Shown: piece by piece, positions 16,001 through 25,308 of the stretch
Layout of the letters: every line of letters begins with the position of its first letter
How positions within the stretch are numbered: position 1 is the first letter of the stretch
Source: Shewanella xiamenensis
Lineage (GTDB): Bacteria; Pseudomonadota; Gammaproteobacteria; Enterobacterales; Shewanellaceae
Length of the DNA: 64,000 bases
Reading direction: 5' to 3'
Assembly: GCF_014647135.1 (NCBI RefSeq)
Contig: NZ_BMOP01000009.1
Span: forward strand, 62,001 to 126,000
Made by a program: the position numbers and the translations under genes
The notes under the pieces: model-generated
Seen by the model: the letters and a program-made list of their open reading frames with translations, nothing else
What the model was told of the DNA's origin: nothing
Database searches by the model: none

Positions 16001-18487
16001 ATGAAAAGACTCATTTTGTGTGTTGCGATTGCATCAGCACTGGGCCTCACAGGATGTGGCGAGGACAGTTATAACGAACTCAAGGATAAGACGGAGCCGC
16101 TCATCCCTGAATCCCGTATGGTATTCGACCCTGCTAACTCTAAAGTTCCTTTGCCAAATGACCTCCTGTTCAGCGGCACTAAGGATGGTACTTTATCTAT
16201 ACCGGGTGAAAGTTCTGGTAATTATACCGATCCTCAGATTGCACTCGGTGCATTAGATGGATGGTCAACTACGTCGCCCATTTCAATTGATATCGATTTA
16301 GCAAAAGATCATGATGGCACCCAGCTCACCCTGATGGCGGCATCTGTTGCCCAGCCTGGCGCGGTAAGAATGTTTGAGGCTACCGTGGGGGGCGCTTTGT
16401 CCTCTGATCCTGAGTGTAAAGCCAAACCGTCAGTATCAGCTTGTAAAGTAGGGGCTGAATTACAATTTGGTGTGGACTTTGTTTCTACTGCCTCAGGCAA
16501 TAAAGTCGTCATTATTCCACTAAAACCGCTTAAAGCGGGTCAGTCTTATATTTATGCGACCACTAAGTTAATTCAGGATTCAGAGGGACGCGGCATTGCC
16601 CCTTCAACCACTTATAATACGTTGAAGATGGATATCAATACGTTACCCCTAGAAACGCCAGATCAGCTGATGTTGCAAACCTTAATCAACAGTTATGAAA
16701 AGGGCATTGCTGCGGCCCACAATGTTGATACTTCAACTATTTCCTATTCAGGCTTGTTTACCACTCAATCGGTAGCAAACGTCTATGAAATCACAAAACT
16801 ATTGATGGCGCAGGGGGCTCCTTATGCGCCTAGTTTTGCGCAAATGCCGACTCCAACGGGCTACACAGTGGCAGAGATGTTAAAGTTACCACCTAATCCA
16901 AGTGACCCTGTCTATGTGGTTTCAAATTTAGCTGACGTTTATACCGCCAAAATTAAACTGCCGATTTACGGTGATTGTTCTTCTGTCAGTTGTTTATCTG
17001 CTGAAGGTAAACCATTAATCAATGGTCGCTGGAAGGCCCAAGGCGATAGCCCTGTGTCAGTGTTATTAGCACTGCAAGCGGGTACTTTGAGTCAAACTAA
17101 TTTTGGTATGCAAGCGGTCGCCAATGGTATTGCTAACCCAGCCGATGCGTTAGCTAATCCCACGCTAATGGCGGGTAAAACTTGGTTGTTAGACGACGGT
17201 ACTGCGGTTGATAAAACCAAACATCTGACTAAGTTCAATCCTATTCCGGCGATTAAAGGCTATGAAACAGTCTCTGTGCTGATTTCAATGCCAAACGCCG
17301 CCAAATTAGCAGCCTTCTATCAGCAACAGAATATGTCTTTTATACCGCCGACCTCTGGCTGGCCAACGACGATTGCGTTGCATGGTTTAGGTGGTGGTAA
17401 GGAAATGTCTTTAGCCTATGCGGGTTCCTATGCCGCGATGGGTGTTGCTACTGTGGCTATCGATATGCCTTTACATGGTGCACGTTCATTTGATGCCAAT
17501 GGTGATGGTATTTATGAAGTTTCGGCAACCGATCCTTCCTTCGGCGAGGTTATTGGTACACCCGATGCCTTTAAAAATGGTAATCCGTTAGTCTTTGTCA
17601 ATATCTCAAGTACGCTGTCCGTGCGCGATAACTTCCGTCAAGCGACGATGGATCACCTTGGCGTGCGCTTAGCCCTAACAGGATTATCACTGGGGCTTAC
17701 ACAGGCTAGTAAACCACAAATTTTTGATGTCACTAAGATTAGCGCGCAGGGCTTGAGCTTAGGTGGTATTGTCGGAACTGACTTTGCGACTTACGCGAGT
17801 ACAGGAATGCGAAACCCAAGTACGGGCGAAGCGTTACTTAATCCATATGCGATTAATGCGGCCTCTTTGGTTGCCCCTGCGGGTGGTTTAGCAGGTTCTT
17901 TCGCGGGTTCAGCCACTTTTGGGCCAGTGCTGTTCAGCAATGTTACTGCCTCATCAACGTTCCAAGCCTTAGTGGATAAAGCGAATACCGCCGGATACGA
18001 GCCAGGCAGTCCAGAATATGCGGCATTAGTTCAGGCGGTTTACGCACAATTTATTCCTACTTTTGCCTTTGCTGTGCAAACGGCGGTGGACTCAGCAGAT
18101 CCGGTTAACCATGCTGGCATGTTAAAAGCAACAGGATTACCTGTGCACTTAATTGAAGTCGCCGGTGATGGTAATGGTAACTTAGCGGATCAAGTGTTAC
18201 CTAATAGTGTCGATAACTTCCCATTATCAGGTACTGAACCGCTGATCTCTGCAATGGGTTTACCTTGTGTCGATGCTACGACGAAAGGGCTTGGTGTGGT
18301 GCGTTTTTCCAAGGGCCATCACAGTTCTATTGTTGACCCAAGCGAGAAGAGTTCTACAGATGGTATGGCAGCTGCGGCAACGGTAGAAATGCAAACCCAA
18401 GTAGCCACCTATGCATCGACTGCGGGTAAAGGTGAGGCCACTATTTACGTCACCGATCCAAGTGTGATCGCGACTTGTCCTAACTAA
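16001..18487 (+). CDS. VolA/Pla-1/cef-family surface lipoprotein lipase
   Basis: A 828-residue lipoprotein: signal peptide ending in the lipobox LTGC with Cys19, then a long N-terminal beta-rich region (PDLLFSGTKDGTL-type) and an alpha/beta-hydrolase domain. The nucleophile elbow is GLSLGG with Ser586; HGLGGGKE near residue 463 looks like the oxyanion loop, and SKGHHSS near residue 770 could supply the catalytic His. This is the arrangement of VolA, a surface-exposed lysophospholipase of Vibrio that releases fatty acids from lysophosphatidylcholine. The Shewanella enzyme's substrate is inferred. It is a single gene with its own terminator. Confidence 0.85.
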   Translation: MKRLILCVAIASALGLTGCGEDSYNELKDKTEPLIPESRMVFDPANSKVPLPNDLLFSGTKDGTLSIPGESSGNYTDPQIALGALDGWSTTSPISIDIDLAKDHDGTQLTLMAASVAQPGAVRMFEATVGGALSSDPECKAKPSVSACKVGAELQFGVDFVSTASGNKVVIIPLKPLKAGQSYIYATTKLIQDSEGRGIAPSTTYNTLKMDINTLPLETPDQLMLQTLINSYEKGIAAAHNVDTSTISYSGLFTTQSVANVYEITKLLMAQGAPYAPSFAQMPTPTGYTVAEMLKLPPNPSDPVYVVSNLADVYTAKIKLPIYGDCSSVSCLSAEGKPLINGRWKAQGDSPVSVLLALQAGTLSQTNFGMQAVANGIANPADALANPTLMAGKTWLLDDGTAVDKTKHLTKFNPIPAIKGYETVSVLISMPNAAKLAAFYQQQNMSFIPPTSGWPTTIALHGLGGGKEMSLAYAGSYAAMGVATVAIDMPLHGARSFDANGDGIYEVSATDPSFGEVIGTPDAFKNGNPLVFVNISSTLSVRDNFRQATMDHLGVRLALTGLSLGLTQASKPQIFDVTKISAQGLSLGGIVGTDFATYASTGMRNPSTGEALLNPYAINAASLVAPAGGLAGSFAGSATFGPVLFSNVTASSTFQALVDKANTAGYEPGSPEYAALVQAVYAQFIPTFAFAVQTAVDSADPVNHAGMLKATGLPVHLIEVAGDGNGNLADQVLPNSVDNFPLSGTEPLISAMGLPCVDATTKGLGVVRFSKGHHSSIVDPSEKSSTDGMAAAATVEMQTQVATYASTAGKGEATIYVTDPSVIATCPN

Positions 18488-18502
18488 TCCGAGTTAAATC
18501 CT

Positions 18503-18530
18503 AAAAACCCAGCCTTTGCTGGGTTTTTTT
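18503..18530 (+). terminator. Terminator of the VolA-like gene
   Basis: Stem AAAACCCAGC / GCTGGGTTTT with a CTTT loop and a T7 run, 16 nt after the stop codon. Confidence 0.9.
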
Positions 18531-18598
18531 ATGGCGCTTTAGGCTGTTAGAATAGCGCGCATTAAACCGGATCACCTTAGGTCCCAACGGAGAGTACT

Positions 18599-19615
18599 TT
18601 GGAATTTCTATACGAATATGGCATGTTTTTGGCCAAAGCTGTGACTATCGTTGTTGCGATTGTTGCTGTGATTATTGTCGTCCTCGCGTCCACTGTGAAG
18701 CACAAATCGGATAAAGGTGAACTGAGGATCACTAACCTTTCAGAAGAACTGGAAGAACTAAAGCACAGTTTGAAGGAGGAACTGCTGACGAAGAAGCAGT
18801 TTAAAGCCTACGAAAAACAGCTGAAAGCAGACGAAAAGGCGAAGGAAAACGCGGCCGAAAAAGACCACAAAGGCAAGGTCTTTGTCATTGATTTTAAAGG
18901 TAGTATTGATGCCGCCGAAGTAGCATCTTTGCGCGAAGAAATCAGCGCAATTTTAACCATCGCCGAAAAGGGTGATGAAGTTATTGTCAATGTCGAAAGT
19001 GGCGGTGGCATGGTGCATGGTTATGGATTGGCATCGAGCCAGCTCGATCGTCTGCGTCAGGCCGAGATCCCATTAACGATTTGCGTGGATAAAGTTGCCG
19101 CCAGCGGTGGTTATATGATGGCCTGTGTCGCCAATAAAATATATGCCGCGCCATTCGCCATCGTGGGTTCTATCGGGGTAGTTGCTCAGTTGCCTAACTT
19201 CAACCGTTTGCTGAAAAAGCACGAAATTGATTATGAGCAACACACAGCCGGTGACTTTAAGCGCACCTTAACCGTCTTTGGCGAAAATACTGACGAGGGC
19301 AGACAGAAGTTCCAACAGGAGCTCGAAGAAACCCATGAGCTGTTTAAAGCTTTTGTAACCAAATATCGTCCTCAGCTCGATTTGGCAAAGGTGGCCACTG
19401 GTGAACATTGGTACGGTCAACAGGCGATTGAATTAGGCCTTATCGATGCGATTTCAACCAGTGATGATGTGTTAATGCAGTTAGCGGGCGAACGTACCGT
19501 GTATAAGCTGCGTTATCAGGTGCGCAAGAAACTAGCCGATAAAATCGCCCATGGTGCGTCCCTGTCGGTAAATGCGATTTTTAATCGATTAGTTGAGAAA
19601 AATCGTCCCATGTAA
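18599..19615 (+). CDS. sohB: Inner-membrane serine protease SohB
   Basis: Peptidase S49 family, related to signal peptide peptidase SppA. One N-terminal helix (about residues 10-32), a charged coiled-coil-like linker (residues 40-92) and a periplasmic or cytosolic ClpP-fold catalytic domain. The Ser/Lys dyad is Ser169 in AASGGYMMA and Lys221 in AGDFKRTLT. Similarity to E. coli SohB begins at residue 1, which supports the unusual TTG start at 18599 with GGAGAG six bases upstream. Length of 338 residues is standard. Confidence 0.93.
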   Translation: MEFLYEYGMFLAKAVTIVVAIVAVIIVVLASTVKHKSDKGELRITNLSEELEELKHSLKEELLTKKQFKAYEKQLKADEKAKENAAEKDHKGKVFVIDFKGSIDAAEVASLREEISAILTIAEKGDEVIVNVESGGGMVHGYGLASSQLDRLRQAEIPLTICVDKVAASGGYMMACVANKIYAAPFAIVGSIGVVAQLPNFNRLLKKHEIDYEQHTAGDFKRTLTVFGENTDEGRQKFQQELEETHELFKAFVTKYRPQLDLAKVATGEHWYGQQAIELGLIDAISTSDDVLMQLAGERTVYKLRYQVRKKLADKIAHGASLSVNAIFNRLVEKNRPM

Positions 19616-19641
19616 GCCGACGCATTGACTTAATACAGATG

Positions 19642-19670
19642 AAAACGCCTGCGAATATGCAGGCGTTTTT
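19642..19670 (+). terminator. Terminator of sohB
   Basis: Stem AACGCCTGC / GCAGGCGTT followed by TTTTTGTTTTGTTT, about 27 nt after the stop. Confidence 0.9.
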
Positions 19671-19808
19671 GTTTTGTTTGAGCGCGAAATGAAATAATAC
19701 ATTTTTTTAACATTAAGTTTGGTTTAAGACTATTCAAAATAAGCGAGATCTTATACAACTAATCACCTAGGGAATTAAAAGCTGAACAAATCACATTAAG
19801 GATATTCC

Positions 19809-20828
19809 ATGTTACAGCGCGTCGATTACAAGACGAACCTGATGGTAGGCGATCAAACCTATCCCGCATTTGAGCTGCGTAATATTCTCGACTTTATTGC
19901 CTCACAGTTAGGCGAAAAAGCCTTACAGCAAGTCTGTGGTCATATTGGTGTTGGCCGGACTGAGCTTAATCATTGCCAGTTTGTCTTTGTCTGGCAGGTG
20001 GAATATGCGATGGAGTTTTTACGCTTACAGGGTGGAGATCCCGATATTGGTACTAAATTAGGGCTGAGTTATCGGGTGAGTAGCTTAGATGTATTGTTGC
20101 CCCATCTTGCTCAACTTAGCTCATTGCAGGCCTGCTTACAGTTTGTGATTAATCACCCGAGTTTAGTTGGTAGTTTTACTGATTCTTTGGTACGTCTAAC
20201 AGATGACAGTGTTTGCATTCGTTGGCTTAATACGGGTCGTATTGATAAAGCACAATACGGATTTCAGTTTTTACACAGTATTGGGTCACTATTGGGGCTC
20301 GCCAGAGAGCTGACTGGGGAGGCGATAACGCTAAGTCAAATTAATTTGGTTGGGTCAGGTCGAGACTGCCATTTTTTAGAGGAGGCAACGGGTGCGAAAG
20401 TGCAGTTTAATTGCGAATATTACGAATGGAGTATTTCCCTTGATTATCTTGCTCTTGCAATAAACTATCCTTTCCCTAAATTTGCAGAGGTAACGCCTTC
20501 AGCTTTTACCACCTCCTTTATCGAAACCGTGTTGATAGCGATCCGCGCACATTTTCCCCATGTACTTCATTTAGATGAAATGGCGGCGCAGCTGCATATG
20601 AGCGACCGCAGTTTTCGGCGTAAGCTGGCACAGCTTGGATCGAGTTATCAGCGTCTCGTTGATCAGGTGCGTTGTCAAAGGGCGGTCGAGTTGATTTTAG
20701 CCAACAAGCTAGATATTGAGGCGATTGCCGAGACCTTAGGCTACAGTGATGTGAGCCATTTCCGTCAATCCTTTAAGCATTGGATTGGCCACCCGCCAGG
20801 GTATTTTAGTCGGCTTAACTGCGGCTAA
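19809..20828 (+). CDS. AraC-family transcriptional regulator
   Basis: A 339-residue regulator: an N-terminal domain resembling the arabinose-binding-like domain of AraC regulators (residues about 25-210) and a C-terminal double helix-turn-helix (about residues 235-335). The second HTH has the family signature IEAIAETLGYSDVSHFRQSFKHWIGHPPGYF. The neighbours do not reveal the inducer or target genes. It has a 190-nt upstream gap after the sohB terminator and is followed by a structured repeat element, so it is monocistronic. Confidence 0.88.
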   Translation: MLQRVDYKTNLMVGDQTYPAFELRNILDFIASQLGEKALQQVCGHIGVGRTELNHCQFVFVWQVEYAMEFLRLQGGDPDIGTKLGLSYRVSSLDVLLPHLAQLSSLQACLQFVINHPSLVGSFTDSLVRLTDDSVCIRWLNTGRIDKAQYGFQFLHSIGSLLGLARELTGEAITLSQINLVGSGRDCHFLEEATGAKVQFNCEYYEWSISLDYLALAINYPFPKFAEVTPSAFTTSFIETVLIAIRAHFPHVLHLDEMAAQLHMSDRSFRRKLAQLGSSYQRLVDQVRCQRAVELILANKLDIEAIAETLGYSDVSHFRQSFKHWIGHPPGYFSRLNCG

Positions 20829-20939
20829 AGGATAGTGAACTAGCTTAATTGGTTAAAAACGGAAGCGATACTTTAAGGGAAACGGCGCTATCCTATATTC
20901 AATTTCATCCTTGTTTATCCCTTTTATTTTTTGTTTAAC

Positions 20940-20969
20940 GTCACTCCATTGCTATGCAATGTGAGTGAC
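20940..20969 (+). terminator. Hairpin after the AraC-type gene
   Basis: GTCACTCCATTGC and GCAATGTGAGTGAC pair around a TAT loop with a one-base bulge. It lacks a T-run, so it is only a possible terminator; it abuts the repeat element that begins at 20972. Confidence 0.4.
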
Positions 20970-20971
20970 AT

Positions 20972-21254
20972 TAGGGCGTGTTGACGTTTCGAGATTAGAT
21001 TTTGTTCGTTCTGGAAAGCACGTGCTCGCGAAACGAGGAATGATGTGTAGTTATTCTACTCAAATGACGAGCGGCTCTTATGACAGAAAGTAAGAGCAAG
21101 GGCTTGCCAGACGAACCCTTAGGGCAGCATTTGGCTGGCTTTTCTGCCGCGTTATCGTCCGTTTATGTAGAATAACTACACTGCACGGACTTTGCCTTGC
21201 ATAAAAGCCAGCCACATTGCTGCAAAAATAACCCTGAAACGTCAACACGCCCTA
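20972..21254. repeat. MITE-like 283-bp element with 19-bp terminal inverted repeats and nested hairpins
   Basis: The ends are perfect inverted repeats: TAGGGCGTGTTGACGTTTC at 20972-20990 and its complement at 21236-21254. Inside are two further folded halves. The left half pairs 21004-21018 with 21103-21116 and contains a 7-bp hairpin at 21074-21097. The right half pairs GCAGCATTTGGCTGGCTTTT (21124-21143) with 21203-21223. A 15-bp motif, GTGTAGTTATTCTAC (21045-21059), recurs in inverted form at 21167-21181. No frame of useful length is present. The shape suggests a non-autonomous transposable element or an intergenic repeat able to form a clover-like RNA or DNA structure. No clear target-site duplication is visible. 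Confidence 0.8.
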
Positions 21255-21272
21255 GTACTACTCAGCACTTTC

Positions 21273-22454
21273 CTAAATACAATTCCCTAAACTCGGTGCC
21301 AGTGAATCTATCCATTGACGAATTAATTCAACGCCTTCTTGGTGCTCAAGATTGCGACCGATAGGCGGCATGCGATCTTTCGGTTCAGAGAGCGTTTGGC
21401 GATACAGCAAAATCGAATGTTCAGCATTGCCGGGGACAATATCGTAATCAAGTCCTTTCGCACCGCCATCCCATCCCGGAGGCTGCTTGCAGATCCCATA
21501 TTGATAACTGGTGTGATCAATATAAAAACCGAGGCGTAATCCAGAGATACTGGCAAAGCCTTTAGCGCTATGGCAGTGGGCGCAGTTTACATCTAAATAG
21601 CCCTTAGCGCGGGCGGTTAAATCGGCTTGAGGGTTGTCAATTGCATAGGTTTTGGCCACTTGGCTTAACTCGGGTAACTGCTCAAGCTTGCCTTGTTTGG
21701 CCCACAGGCTGAGTTGATTGACGATTTGTCCTTGGTCGACGATGTCGCGATTCAATAAGTGGGCTTTAAGGCCAATCGGAATGATTTGGCTGCTGTTATC
21801 TTGGTTGGTTTGGTGACAAATTTTGCACTCGGCGCGGCTCGGTATGTTGTAATCGAAGCTTTGGCTTTGGCCTTGGTTAATCAGGGTATGATGCACGCTT
21901 GCGCCGGCGGTAAGCAGCTTTGCCTCACCTTGTTGCCATTGATAAACCAGACTTGTCCAACCTTGAGGGCGTTTTATCAATAGCCGCGTTTCGATTAGCG
22001 TTTCGTTGGCTATGCCTGTGATAGCCGTATCCTGTGGAAGAGCAAAGGTTTTAACCAGCACGGCGCCAGTTGGAAACTCAAATGCCTCCTGCGCTTGGTA
22101 CTGTATGCTGCTGCCCGCGGGTAAATAGATAAAGCGGTATTTGCTGGCATAGTTAGAAAACAGCTGCGTAGCGAGCTGATAGCTAAACCCCGGAGTTTGT
22201 GGCTGTATGGTTGGGTTAGTTGGGTCGATAAAGAGACCATATTGACTTAACACTGGGCAGTCTTCTGCCATCAAGGCGGGCCAGTTAACTTGCCCTGAAG
22301 TATTCACACAAAGGCTAGTTGGTATCGTTGGATTGGTTGGGGTCGTGGGCGGCGGTGTTTGGCCGCTATCGCTGCTTTGGCTGTCACTACCGCCGCAGGC
22401 TGTGAGCAGCACAGTGATAATCAATACCAACGAAAGTGTTTGGCGATTTTTCAT
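21273..22454 (-). CDS. Lipoprotein with two CxxCH haem motifs (TIGR03806-like)
   Basis: A 393-residue predicted lipoprotein: signal peptide with lipobox LTAC (Cys20), a Pro/Thr linker (residues 22-47), then a domain resembling the TIGR03806 family (HNE_0200 type). Two c-type haem motifs, CKICH (210-214) and CAHCH (291-295), suggest a dihaem or at least haem-binding periplasmic protein. The domain is shared with the C-terminal half of the next gene upstream, so the two are paralogues in tandem. Electron-transfer or oxidative function is only an inference. Confidence 0.75.
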   Translation of the reverse strand: MKNRQTLSLVLIITVLLTACGGSDSQSSDSGQTPPPTTPTNPTIPTSLCVNTSGQVNWPALMAEDCPVLSQYGLFIDPTNPTIQPQTPGFSYQLATQLFSNYASKYRFIYLPAGSSIQYQAQEAFEFPTGAVLVKTFALPQDTAITGIANETLIETRLLIKRPQGWTSLVYQWQQGEAKLLTAGASVHHTLINQGQSQSFDYNIPSRAECKICHQTNQDNSSQIIPIGLKAHLLNRDIVDQGQIVNQLSLWAKQGKLEQLPELSQVAKTYAIDNPQADLTARAKGYLDVNCAHCHSAKGFASISGLRLGFYIDHTSYQYGICKQPPGWDGGAKGLDYDIVPGNAEHSILLYRQTLSEPKDRMPPIGRNLEHQEGVELIRQWIDSLAPSLGNCI

Positions 22455-22590
22455 GGATTATCCGCTCTTTAAGCTGTTGCTTGAAATAAGAAGACCTAAG
22501 TTGGTCTTCTCTGTCAGGATGTCGCTCTGTCTTGAAGTGGTAAGCAAGTGGGTGATTACAAGCATGCTTTCACCCACTGTTACGTTAACG

Positions 22591-25308
22591 CTAGCGTGAG
22601 CAGCTTGCTGCAGGTAGACGTTTAATCCATTCGCTGATCAACGCGACGCCTTCATCATGGGCTAAGCTTCGGCCAATTTCAGGCATACGATCGCCCGGAG
22701 TCGTGCTTTGCATTCTAAAGTGCAGGATGGACTCAGCGGCATTGCCTGGGACTATATCGAAACCTAAGTTTCCACCGCCATAGGCAACCGGTGATTTACA
22801 GGTGCCATGGGAGAAACCTGCATCATCGCTGTAGCCACGCCAGTACTCGAGTTTTAGGCCAGTATTAGAGGCGTTGCCCTCGGGTCTATGGCAATGGGCG
22901 CAGTTGATGTCGAGATAACCCTTAGCCGTTTGCATTAATGCTGTATCGCTTAAGCTTGCGACGGTCGCTTCGTCACCATCGTGGTAGGCGGGCACTTGTG
23001 GTACTTGGCTTAGGTTGGGCAATCCTTGCAAAATACCAAGGCTTTCCCATTTCAGCAGTTGGTTCATACTGCCGTCTTGATAGCTGAAATTGCGGTTCAA
23101 ATGGCGCGCCTTAGGACCAATAGGCACAAACACGGCGTTGCTATTGTTATCAGCTTTAAACTGGTGACACTGCTTACATTGGTTCATGCTCGGAACCATG
23201 TAGTTAAAGGTCAGACTTTCCCCTTTATGGCTCAACGTTTGGCTGCTAATCGCTCCCGCTTTCGCCAACGTGGCATCGGTTTTATCTGCATTCCACACAT
23301 AGGGCAGTGCGCTCCAGCCCGTTGGACGATGGATGAGTAAGCGGGTTTCAATCAAGCTCTCGTTGCTAATACCGCGCTTACTGGTATCGCTTGGCAAGGC
23401 AAAGGATTTGACGATAACGCTCCCCACAGGGAAATCAAACGCTTCTTTTTCGGAGTAGCTGGCTTTTTGTCCCGAAGGTAAATACACAAAGCGATATTTA
23501 CTGGCGTAGTCAGTAAAGAGCTGCGTGTTGAGATCGTAAGGGACACCACCTGAATTCGGGCCTGTGGTGGGGTTTTTGGCATCACTAAACAGGTTGTAAT
23601 CCGACAGTTTAGGACAGTTTGCTTTCAGCAGTGCATCCCAACTAACATTTGAGCCAGTCGCTTTACACAGACTTTGATCTCCATCGCCGACTAAACCCCC
23701 TTCGCCTTCACCGATAGTACCACCGCCACCGACCAATACGCCGCCATCACAACCTGCGGTATTATCGTCAACCCCGCAGCCAAATACTTGGCCAGCGAAG
23801 GTGACTGTATGCACAGGCAGACTCACTTGAGTACATTTCAGTAGGGCGTTTTGGGTCTTTTCATATTGCACATCGGCGATGCTGATATCCGTATTGCTGT
23901 TGGCATAGAGCCGGCCATAGGATACGTTGCCATTATCACTGGCGCAGACGTTATCGCTACCGTCAGTGGCAAAGGGCGTCTCTTTCAAACCGAGGTAAGC
24001 GGCGGTGCCGTTATTGGCAAGCATTTCCCCTAAGCCGTCGTAGAGTACGCCAGGTAACGTGCCATGATTTATGATATAGGCTCGAATAATATCTTGAATT
24101 AAATAACCTTTTGGCTTGCTACCATAATCGGTAATTACGTTGTCGTGTAAATAAATATTACGTGGTACAGGACGCCAACCATCCTCAATCGCTTGACCAG
24201 GTTGACCATAGTTGCCGACAAAGGAGGTCATATCGGGTTCTGCAATAAAAAAGCTACTCACAGTCACTCCTAGGGTGTCGTGACGGGTAATTTGGTTATT
24301 GAAAATTTCCACATCTGCGGTGGATAAAATGATCACTCCAGTGCCTGGCGGCACAATATGCACACCTGCTGGGTTAGCAGAAGCATTGGCGAAGTTAGGC
24401 GTGTTGTTGTCATACACTTTGTTGTTGAAAATCCGCACACTAGAGCCGTATCTATGGTTGTTGATGGGTAAGTCGAACACTAAAATCCCACCCGTATTGC
24501 CCATCGCTTCATTGTTATACACGTCGGCATATTTGGAGTTTTCGATTTCAATCCCCGCCACGTTTTCTTTGGCGATATTGCGACGCACCACAATATATTG
24601 GGACTGCCCAACATAAATCCCCGCATCGGCACTGCCGCGAACATAACTGTCTTCAATCAGAATGTTTTCACATTCAACCGGATACAAACCATAGGCACCA
24701 TTATCTTTATCGAGTTCGCCTTCCCATACTGCACCAACGCGGCGCAGGATAATGCCGTTAGTGTTTTTAAGTTTGATACCATTGTTTTTTGCCTCATTAA
24801 CCGACAGATCTTGAATGGTAATGTTGAGAGCGTTTTGGACGAAAATCCCATCTCCCGAGTTAGCTTGGGCGAAATTAAGGATAGTGTCCTTCATCCCGTA
24901 GCCCATGATAGTGACGTTTTTGGCATAACTGCCATCCCCATCTACATCGCCATCGAACAGCAAAGTTGAGTCGATATTAAAGGTTCCTTTAGGAAGCACG
25001 ATCACTGCACCACTTTGTGCGTTAATTAAGGCTTCTTGAATACGCATCGTGAGGTTATCGCCAGCGGGGATTTTGATTGCACCTTCGGGAAAGGTGGGTC
25101 CAGTTTCAGGTGGCTGCACCACGGGTGGCGTTACCACTGGGGCGGGATCATCGTCAGAAAAACAACCTGTTAGATTGAATGCCATTAATAGAGCTATGCC
25201 TGTAGGCATTAGCCAATTCGCCTTACGATTGGGGTTGCTCGGCAAAAAATGACGCTGTTTGGCTGTCGATTCTTTGCCTGAGAGTGAGTGGATTGTCTTG
25301 TTGAACAT
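22591..25308 (-). CDS. Beta-helix / haem-motif fusion lipoprotein (TIGR03805-TIGR03806-like)
   Basis: A 905-residue lipoprotein starting at 25308 behind an AGGAG site. The lipobox LTGC (Cys49) follows an unusually long 31-residue polar N-terminus. Residues about 75-440 form a right-handed parallel beta-helix (repeats such as NITIQDLSVNEAKNNGIKLKNTNGIILRRV) of the TIGR03805 type. After a Gly-rich linker near residues 530-550, the C-terminal part is a TIGR03806-like domain with CKQCH (711-715) and CAHCH (803-807). The two families usually occur as separate adjacent proteins, so this is a fusion. Beta-helix proteins often bind or cleave polysaccharide. Substrate unknown. Confidence 0.75.
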   Translation of the reverse strand: MFNKTIHSLSGKESTAKQRHFLPSNPNRKANWLMPTGIALLMAFNLTGCFSDDDPAPVVTPPVVQPPETGPTFPEGAIKIPAGDNLTMRIQEALINAQSGAVIVLPKGTFNIDSTLLFDGDVDGDGSYAKNVTIMGYGMKDTILNFAQANSGDGIFVQNALNITIQDLSVNEAKNNGIKLKNTNGIILRRVGAVWEGELDKDNGAYGLYPVECENILIEDSYVRGSADAGIYVGQSQYIVVRRNIAKENVAGIEIENSKYADVYNNEAMGNTGGILVFDLPINNHRYGSSVRIFNNKVYDNNTPNFANASANPAGVHIVPPGTGVIILSTADVEIFNNQITRHDTLGVTVSSFFIAEPDMTSFVGNYGQPGQAIEDGWRPVPRNIYLHDNVITDYGSKPKGYLIQDIIRAYIINHGTLPGVLYDGLGEMLANNGTAAYLGLKETPFATDGSDNVCASDNGNVSYGRLYANSNTDISIADVQYEKTQNALLKCTQVSLPVHTVTFAGQVFGCGVDDNTAGCDGGVLVGGGGTIGEGEGGLVGDGDQSLCKATGSNVSWDALLKANCPKLSDYNLFSDAKNPTTGPNSGGVPYDLNTQLFTDYASKYRFVYLPSGQKASYSEKEAFDFPVGSVIVKSFALPSDTSKRGISNESLIETRLLIHRPTGWSALPYVWNADKTDATLAKAGAISSQTLSHKGESLTFNYMVPSMNQCKQCHQFKADNNSNAVFVPIGPKARHLNRNFSYQDGSMNQLLKWESLGILQGLPNLSQVPQVPAYHDGDEATVASLSDTALMQTAKGYLDINCAHCHRPEGNASNTGLKLEYWRGYSDDAGFSHGTCKSPVAYGGGNLGFDIVPGNAAESILHFRMQSTTPGDRMPEIGRSLAHDEGVALISEWIKRLPAASCSR

